Source of the DNA: JBGPIT01 sp041485125
GTDB lineage: Bacteria > Desulfobacterota > Binatia > UTPRO1
Reading direction: 5' to 3'
DNA length: 10,187 bases
NCBI GenBank assembly: GCA_041485125.1
Contig: JBGPIT010000169.1
Span: 1-10,187, forward strand
The position numbers and the translations under genes are program-made. The notes below the pieces were generated by a model. It was not told where the DNA came from. It searched no databases and saw nothing but the letters and a program-made list of their open reading frames with translations. Positions 6,158 through 10,187 of the stretch are shown piece by piece; position 1 is the stretch's first letter, and every line of letters begins with the position of its first letter.

Positions 6158-7330
6158 TCAGCGGCGGGCGAGCTTCGAGACGATGTGCGTCACCCAGATC
6201 GCGGTGCCGGCGATCCAGACAGCCGCCGCGGCGCCGAGGTGTTGGAAGTAGGTGTCGCTCCAGTCGGCGACGACCCGACCGAGCATCGCGAGGATGAGGG
6301 CCGCGCCGAGCGCGCCGACCGCGAACGGACGGCCGAGCGCGAGCGTCTGGAGATCCAGGTGGCTGAAGACCACGTGCGTGGCGACGCCGAAGGCCAGGAG
6401 CGCGAAGCCGCCGATGAAGAGCACGTGCAACGCGGGCACGCGGTAGCTCGGTGCGAGCGCGGACAGCACGAGCCCGGCCGGCATGAGCCAGACCGAGAGC
6501 CACACGAGCTGGCGATGCAACCCGCGCTTGCCGGGCGGCCGCCACGCGTCGCCAGCGACGCCGAGGCCGACGATGACGACCGCGGCGCGGATGAGCGGGG
6601 CGACGCGTGCCCAGCCGCTTTGCTCGAGCACGAAGCTCGCGAAGATCAAGAGGCCGGCGCAGCCATACGCGAGCGCCTTCCGCCGCTCGCGCGGCGACGA
6701 CCCGAGGTCGGCGGGCGGCGTTGCCCCGCTCATCAGCGGTAGGACGAGACCGCCGACGCCCACCGCGAAGCAGAGGAAGACGCCCTGCTCGACGAGCAAT
6801 CGCCCGAAACCGAGAAGCGCCCCCGGCGTCTCCGAGAGCGATGCCGCCGCGATCAGGGCGGCGCCGCCGAGTCCGTGCAGCATGCCGATCGGGATCATCA
6901 CGAATGCCGCCGGTGGCCGGCGCGCACCGCCGCCGCCGAGGAAGCGCCGCACGGCGAACTGCAAGAGAATCAGGAAGAGCGTCGCGTAGGCGAGCTCCGC
7001 GATCAGCCAGCGCTCCGCCAGCGCGGCGATGACGAACGCGGTGAGCGCCGCGACGGCGATGCCGAGCTCGAGCGCCGCCGGCGGCGCGGAGCTCGTCCGT
7101 CGCGGGATCGCCGTGAACAGGAAGCCGAGCGCGAAGGCCATGAGAAACGCCTGCATCTGAAGCAGGCCATGGAAGAGACACGAGTACGTGCTCGTCGCTC
7201 CGACGGCGTACAGCAGCCAGTGCCCGATGCCGATCCACCCGATGGCGACGCCGAGCGGAAAGAACAAACGAAAGGGCTCGCGCCGCCATCGCGACCCCGC
7301 GGGTTCCGGGAACGAGCGCTCGCTTTGCAT
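6158..7330 (-). CDS. nnrS: NnrS family polytopic membrane protein
   Basis: This 390-residue inner-membrane protein has about twelve hydrophobic segments. Characteristic NnrS features are present: PFRLFFPLGVAIGWIGIGHWLLY near residues 19-41, SCLFHGLLQMQAFLMAFALGFLFTAIPRR near 50-78, and, in the C-terminal half, LHVLFIGGFALLAFGVATHVVFSH. Conserved His residues (H37, H54 and those in LHVLF, THVVFSH) fit the haem- and copper-binding character reported for NnrS. In proteobacteria NnrS protects against nitric oxide, and its gene often sits near denitrification genes. Length is normal for the family. The start is uncertain. ATG at 7330 has GGAG at 7342-7345 eleven bases upstream; the alternative GTG at 7339 would add three residues (MRP) but has only a two-base gap to that GGAG. 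It lies 46 bases downstream of the toxin gene on the same strand and may be co-transcribed with it, and 212 bases upstream of the diiron gene. Confidence 0.9.
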   Translation of the reverse strand: MQSERSFPEPAGSRWRREPFRLFFPLGVAIGWIGIGHWLLYAVGATSTYSCLFHGLLQMQAFLMAFALGFLFTAIPRRTSSAPPAALELGIAVAALTAFVIAALAERWLIAELAYATLFLILLQFAVRRFLGGGGARRPPAAFVMIPIGMLHGLGGAALIAAASLSETPGALLGFGRLLVEQGVFLCFAVGVGGLVLPLMSGATPPADLGSSPRERRKALAYGCAGLLIFASFVLEQSGWARVAPLIRAAVVIVGLGVAGDAWRPPGKRGLHRQLVWLSVWLMPAGLVLSALAPSYRVPALHVLFIGGFALLAFGVATHVVFSHLDLQTLALGRPFAVGALGAALILAMLGRVVADWSDTYFQHLGAAAAVWIAGTAIWVTHIVSKLARR

Positions 7331-7376
7331 GGGCCGCACCGCTCCAGCTATCGCCTGCCCTCGCCGGCGCCAGACG

Positions 7377-7724
7377 TTAAGAGCGCAACCAGGCTCCGAA
7401 GACGCGGCGGAAAGCCTGACGCGCAGCCGTATGATCTCGCGCGGACAGCTTGCCGATGAGCTTCTCGACGAGATCCGCGTCGACCGTCGCGACCTTCGAC
7501 ATCCGCAGCAAGCTCGGGTGAAGGAGCCCCGCAGCTTCCCAGTCGTCGAGGAGCACGTCGCCGTCGAGTTTCAGCGATTCGACTTGACTGGTGATCATCG
7601 CGAGCGTCGTGAGCCGGTTTCGCGGCGAGCGTACGGTGTGCGCGAGCACCAGCGCGGGGCGCTTCTTGGTCGCGGCGACATCGGCAAACGGAAATCGCAC
7701 CAGCGCGACGTCGCCGGGTTTCAC
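7377..7724 (-). CDS. MazF/PemK-like endoribonuclease toxin
   Basis: This 115-residue protein has the MazF/PemK pattern. It opens with VKPGDVALVRFPFAD (1-15), then KKRPALVLA (20-28) with the conserved Arg22, LAMITSQ (41-47) with Thr45, and LHPSLLRMSKVATVD (68-82), which ends the compact barrel. Arg in the KRPALV strand and Ser/Thr in the ITS strand correspond to the catalytic pair of MazF, which cleaves RNA; activity here is inferred. The start is GTG at 7724. It overlaps the antitoxin stop TGA as GTGA, the usual toxin-antitoxin coupling, and it aligns with the family N-terminus. The longer frame back to 7760 runs inside the antitoxin gene and is not the real start. The protein is rich in Arg and Leu, with a C-terminal helix ending in FGAWLRS. 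Confidence 0.88.
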   Translation of the reverse strand: MKPGDVALVRFPFADVAATKKRPALVLAHTVRSPRNRLTTLAMITSQVESLKLDGDVLLDDWEAAGLLHPSLLRMSKVATVDADLVEKLIGKLSARDHTAARQAFRRVFGAWLRS

Positions 7725-7939
7725 AGACGATCGTAGTCGGCGTCGCGAGGATCGTCCCACTCGTGGAACGCCGACTCGGCCAGCTTCGCGAGCGCCTTCG
7801 TCTCCAGCCGCTCGGCGAAGTAGGCCTCGAGGGCACGCGTGAGCACGTCCTTGACACTTGTATCGCGCTCGTTGGCTTCCGCTTTCAGGAGTCGCAGCAG
7901 TCGCGGGTCGCCAAGGTCAGCAGAAAGGCGCGTCGCCAC
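7721..7939 (-). CDS. Antitoxin of the MazF-like pair, ribbon-helix-helix-like DNA-binding N-terminus
   Basis: This 72-residue protein has an N-terminal part DPRLLRLLKAEANERDTSVKDVLTRALEAYFAERLE (residues 11-46) that looks like a ribbon-helix-helix or similar DNA-binding module. The acidic, aromatic C-terminus SAFHEWDDPRDADYDRL (56-72) is a toxin-binding tail; an EWD-P-D-Y-L ending is common in antitoxins paired with MazF-like toxins. It should neutralise the toxin and repress its own operon. The start is ambiguous. GTG at 7939 gives a typical VATRL N-terminus but has no Shine-Dalgarno site. TTG at 7957 would add six residues and lies inside the putative operator palindrome. A leaderless transcript would fit either start. 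The gene overlaps the toxin gene by four bases and follows DUF2267 by 31 bases. Confidence 0.82.
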   Translation of the reverse strand: MATRLSADLGDPRLLRLLKAEANERDTSVKDVLTRALEAYFAERLETKALAKLAESAFHEWDDPRDADYDRL

Positions 7940-7940
7940 C

Positions 7941-7969
7941 AATACACAATGATGCAAATGTGTATTTGC
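7941..7969. promoter_or_regulatory. Overlapping palindromes at the antitoxin start, probable autoregulatory operator
   Basis: Two perfect inverted repeats overlap. One has arms AATACACA (7941-7948) and TGTGTATT (7959-7966) with a ten-base spacer. The other is GCAAAT-GTGT-ATTTGC (7954-7969). The stretch is strikingly AT-rich against its surroundings and lies immediately before the antitoxin start codon. On the minus strand a TTGACG sits at 7974-7969, a possible -35 box, with no clear -10 partner (CATTGT at 17 bases is the best). Antitoxins of this kind normally bind such palindromes to repress their own promoter, so an operator is the natural reading. Confidence 0.6.
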
Positions 7970-7970
7970 G

Positions 7971-8408
7971 TCAAGGCACGACAGTGCTCGCCACGGGGTG
8001 GCTTTCCCCCGCTTTCAGCCAGAGCAGCTTCAGGTCTTTCGGCAGCTGGCTGAACACGTCCCAGGCCTCACCTTCCTTCCCGGATGGACTACCGAGGACG
8101 TGTTGCAGCGTGTGGAAGACGGCGAGCACCGCGCGTTCGGCCTCCGCGTCGTCCGGCAGGCCGCTCCGATGTCTCACCCGGCCGACGAACTCGGGCGCGT
8201 GCGTCTTCAGCACGGCACGACCCGGCCGTTCTTGCTCGAGCCAGTCGCGTTTCAGTCGCCCCGGCAGCTGTGCCGCGACATCGGCCGCTTCCTTCTGCGT
8301 CAAGCGCTTCCGCAGCTCATCCATGACCACCAGCGCCAGGCCGTCGGCGCGCGGAATATCGCAGCGCAGGGCCTCGGCGATTTCGCGGAGAAACGTGTGC
8401 TCGTCCAT
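7971..8408 (-). CDS. DUF2267 family protein
   Basis: This 145-residue, mostly helical, soluble protein has the DUF2267 layout of two similar halves. The first half has FLREIAEALRC (6-16), then DELRKRLTQKEAADVAAQLPGRLKRDW (30-56). The second half has EFVGRVRHRSGLPDDAEAERAVLAVFHTLQHVLG (73-106) and EAWDVFSQLPKDLKLLWL (114-131). The repeated motif 'A..V...LP..LK..W' is diagnostic. No biochemical function is established for this family; it is often found in gene sets associated with stress or phage shock. There is no signal peptide or membrane segment. The start is ATG at 8408, with AAGGAG at 8417-8422 and eight bases to the GGAG core. An upstream open frame reaches 8615 but is low-complexity, Arg/Cys/Ser-rich sequence and is rejected. 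It lies just upstream of the antitoxin on the same strand, and its promoter region is the divergent gap to the right. Confidence 0.85.
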   Translation of the reverse strand: MDEHTFLREIAEALRCDIPRADGLALVVMDELRKRLTQKEAADVAAQLPGRLKRDWLEQERPGRAVLKTHAPEFVGRVRHRSGLPDDAEAERAVLAVFHTLQHVLGSPSGKEGEAWDVFSQLPKDLKLLWLKAGESHPVASTVVP

Positions 8409-8638
8409 GTGCGAGTCTCCTTCCACGTCAGATGGTGCAGCGCGCGTGCCAGCACGCGCCCACGACCGAGTACCGTCGCAGCAACGACCCCGCGCCCCTG
8501 ATTGGCAACATTGGGAGTCCGAAGCGGCGCGCTCTCGAATCTGGGAACGCCAGCGCGGTCTGCAGGCGGTCATTGCGGCGCGAAAACGGCAGCGCCTTTG
8601 CATGGTAGAGGACAAAGCCCACGACGGGGGGACGTACG
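8409..8638. promoter_or_regulatory. Divergent intergenic region between DUF2267 and the PCMT fusion gene
   Basis: These 230 bases separate two outward-facing genes and should carry both promoters. It contains the 5' leader of DUF2267 with a ribosome binding site at 8417-8422, the strong palindrome at 8442-8459, and an ACGGGGGGA tract before the rightward start. I see no convincing -35/-10 pair. A minus-strand open frame at 8428-8622 is judged non-coding. Confidence 0.45.
8442..8459. repeat. Perfect 8-base inverted repeat GCGCGTGC-CA-GCACGCGC
   Basis: The arms at 8442-8449 and 8452-8459 are exactly complementary with a two-base centre. The repeat lies about 34 bases upstream of the DUF2267 start, inside its leader, and could be a regulator binding site. 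A two-base loop makes an RNA hairpin with all eight pairs unlikely, though opening the inner pairs would allow one. Composition alone yields some such repeats in GC-rich DNA, so this is suggestive only. Confidence 0.4.
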
Positions 8639-10187
8639 ATGCACGAATACGATGAACAACGCGCCCGGATGGTCGAGAATCATTTGAAGGCGCGCGGCAT
8701 CCGCGACGAAGCCGTGTTGGCGGCGATGCGTGCGGTGCCGCGCGAGGCGTTCATCGCCGGCGAGCTCGCCGAGTTCGCCTACGAGGACGCGCCGCTGCCG
8801 ATCGAGGCCGGGCAGACGATCTCGCAGCCCTACATCGTCGCCGCGATGATCGTCGCGCTCGAGCTCGCGCCGCACCACCGCGTTCTGGAGGTCGGCACGG
8901 GGTCGGGCTACGCGGCCGCGGTCATGAGCCGCATCGCGGACGAGGTCTACACGATCGAGCGCCACGCGGAGCTCGCGGAAGCGGCCACGCGTCGACTCGG
9001 GACGCTCGGATACGCCAACGTGCACGTGCGTCACGGCGACGGCACGCTCGGCTGGTCCGAGCATGCGCCCTACGACGCGATCGCGGTCGCTGCCGGTGGT
9101 CCCGACGTTCCGCAAGCGCTCATCGATCAGCTGGCGATCGGCGGCCGCCTCGTGATCCCGATCGGGCCGACCCCGCGGCTGCAGAAGCTGGTCCGGCTGA
9201 CGCGGACCGCCGCCGACACCTACACGCGCGACGATCTGGGCGAGGTGCGGTTCGTACCGTTGGTCGGCGTCGGAGGTTGGGCGGAGGCCGGAGCAGCGGA
9301 GCCGCCTGCCGTCATGCCCGCGCCGCGCACGCCGAGCCATCCCGAGGTCGTCGCCAAGCTCGTGCGCGAGGCCGCCGAGCCGCTCGCCGACATCGAGACC
9401 GCGTCCATCGACGCCTTGCTCGACCGGATCGGCGACGCGAGCGTCGTCCTCCTCGGCGAAGCGACGCACGGCACGTCGGAGTTCTACCGCATGCGGGCAC
9501 GCATCACGCGCGAGCTGATCCTGCGCCGCGGCTTCACGGTGGTGGCGGTCGAGGCGGATTGGCCGGACGCGGCCCGCGTGGATCACTACGTGCGGCACGT
9601 CCCGGGGCCGCCGGCGCCGTGGAAAGCCTTCACCCGCTTCCCGACCTGGATGTGGCGCAACCGTGAAGTCGAGGGGTTCACGCACTGGCTGCACGCCTAC
9701 AACGGCCAAGTCGAAAACCCGGAGCGGCGCGTCGGCTTCCACGGGCTCGATCTCTACAGCCTCTACACCTCGCTCGATGCGGTCCTGCGCTATCTCGACG
9801 GTGTCGACCCGGCAGCGGCGCGCGTCGCCCGCGCGCGCTACGGCCACTTGACGCCCTGGCAGGGAGACCCCGCGGCCTACGGACGCGCCGTGGTGACTGG
9901 CAAGTATCGCAGCTGCGAAGCGGAGGTGGTCGCGATGCTGCGCGACATGCTGAGCCGCCGCCTGGACTACCAGCAGCGCGACGGCGACCGGTTCATGGAC
10001 GCGCTCCAGAACGCGCGGGTCGTCGCCAACGCCGAGCGCTACTACCGCGCGATGTACTACGGCTCACACGAGTCGTGGAACCTGCGCGACGAGCACATGT
10101 TCGAGACCCTGCAGGTGCTGCTCGCGTTCCGCGGACCGGAGACCAAGGCCGTGATCTGGGAGCACAACTCTCACGTCGGGAACGCCG
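8639..10187 (+). CDS. Protein-L-isoaspartate O-methyltransferase fused to an erythromycin-esterase-like domain (C-terminus beyond window)
   Basis: The frame is open from ATG 8639 to the right edge, 516 codons, so the C-terminus is missing. Residues about 1-205 are a PCMT, a SAM-dependent repair enzyme for isoaspartyl residues. It shows AMRAVPREAFI, AYEDAPLPIEAGQTISQPYI (the substrate and SAM-adjacent QTISQP motif), VLEVGTGSGYAA (82-93, SAM motif I) and GGRLVIPIG. A Pro/Ala-rich linker (about 220-250) leads to an erythromycin-esterase-like domain (PF05139 type). That domain shows VVLLGEATHGTSEFYRMR with E274 and H277, VAVEADWPDAARV, GLDLYS and, near the window end, WEHNSHVGNA. Domain members hydrolyse macrolide lactones or have unknown hydrolytic roles. 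The fused form is known from other bacteria. The Shine-Dalgarno site is a poor GGGGGGA at 8625-8631; an in-frame ATG at 8669 is the alternative start. Confidence 0.9.
   Translation, partial: MHEYDEQRARMVENHLKARGIRDEAVLAAMRAVPREAFIAGELAEFAYEDAPLPIEAGQTISQPYIVAAMIVALELAPHHRVLEVGTGSGYAAAVMSRIADEVYTIERHAELAEAATRRLGTLGYANVHVRHGDGTLGWSEHAPYDAIAVAAGGPDVPQALIDQLAIGGRLVIPIGPTPRLQKLVRLTRTAADTYTRDDLGEVRFVPLVGVGGWAEAGAAEPPAVMPAPRTPSHPEVVAKLVREAAEPLADIETASIDALLDRIGDASVVLLGEATHGTSEFYRMRARITRELILRRGFTVVAVEADWPDAARVDHYVRHVPGPPAPWKAFTRFPTWMWRNREVEGFTHWLHAYNGQVENPERRVGFHGLDLYSLYTSLDAVLRYLDGVDPAAARVARARYGHLTPWQGDPAAYGRAVVTGKYRSCEAEVVAMLRDMLSRRLDYQQRDGDRFMDALQNARVVANAERYYRAMYYGSHESWNLRDEHMFETLQVLLAFRGPETKAVIWEHNSHVGNA

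Noticed and set aside
8409..8615. N-terminal extension of DUF2267 to 8615
   Set aside because: It is Arg/Ser/Cys-rich non-family sequence. ATG 8408 matches the family start and has a good ribosome binding site.
8570..9847. 425-codon minus-strand frame opposite the PCMT fusion
   Set aside because: It is a shadow of the fusion gene, whose plus-strand frame carries clear PCMT and erythromycin-esterase motifs.
1..10187. tRNA, rRNA, CRISPR arrays, insertion sequences, tandem repeats
   Set aside because: Reading both strands I found no cloverleaf with conserved loops, no regularly spaced repeats, no transposase and no terminal inverted repeats with target duplications.

Overview
The window comes from a strongly GC-rich bacterial chromosome. 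Third codon positions are nearly always G or C, GTG starts are common, and Shine-Dalgarno sites of the GGAG type precede several genes. The gene mix is SbmA/YddA-type transporter, NnrS, DUF2267, MazF-like toxin, SCP2-like protein, R2-like ferritin and SPASM radical SAM. It resembles soil or sediment lineages such as Rokubacteria, Binatota, Myxococcota or other delta-proteobacterial-type groups, but the sequence alone does not fix the taxon. There are no rRNA, tRNA, CRISPR or insertion-sequence features, and no gene-free stretch longer than about 230 bases.

Layout. The left edge holds the N-terminus of a leftward gene for a beta-sandwich, carbohydrate-binding-like protein (1-364). It diverges across 44 bases from a rightward SbmA/YddA-like membrane transporter (409-2152). 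The transporter is split by one frameshift near 1290, and its C-terminal ABC ATPase domain has lost essentially every catalytic motif. A small exported c-type cytochrome (2271-2591, rightward) follows. It converges on a leftward gene for a small membrane-anchored four-cysteine protein (2663-2953).

The centre is a tight leftward operon: an R2-like diiron ferritin-fold protein (5945-4857), an SCP2-like lipid-binding protein (4845-4336) and a radical SAM/SPASM enzyme (4332-3268). A possible 42-residue peptide ORF (3271-3143) overlaps the radical SAM stop codon by four bases. Gaps inside this unit are 11, 3 and -4 bases, so the products are probably made together. A two-iron oxygenase-type protein, a hydrophobic-ligand carrier and a radical SAM enzyme together suggest an oxidative or radical modification pathway acting on a lipid-like or peptide substrate. 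I do not recognise it as a named system, and it is the best candidate here for something undescribed.

Upstream, and also leftward, are NnrS (7330-6158, a polytopic haem/copper protein of nitric-oxide stress), a MazF/PemK-like toxin with its antitoxin (7724-7377 and 7939-7721, overlapping by GTGA) and a DUF2267 protein (8408-7971). Overlapping AT-rich palindromes sit at the antitoxin start and are the likely autoregulatory operator. A 230-base divergent region separates DUF2267 from a rightward fusion gene (8639 to the right edge). It joins a protein-L-isoaspartate methyltransferase domain to an erythromycin-esterase-like domain and is truncated by the window end. Cytochrome c, NnrS and a radical SAM enzyme distantly related to haem-modifying enzymes lie within 5 kb of each other, which hints at a respiratory or nitrosative-stress theme; that is inference only.
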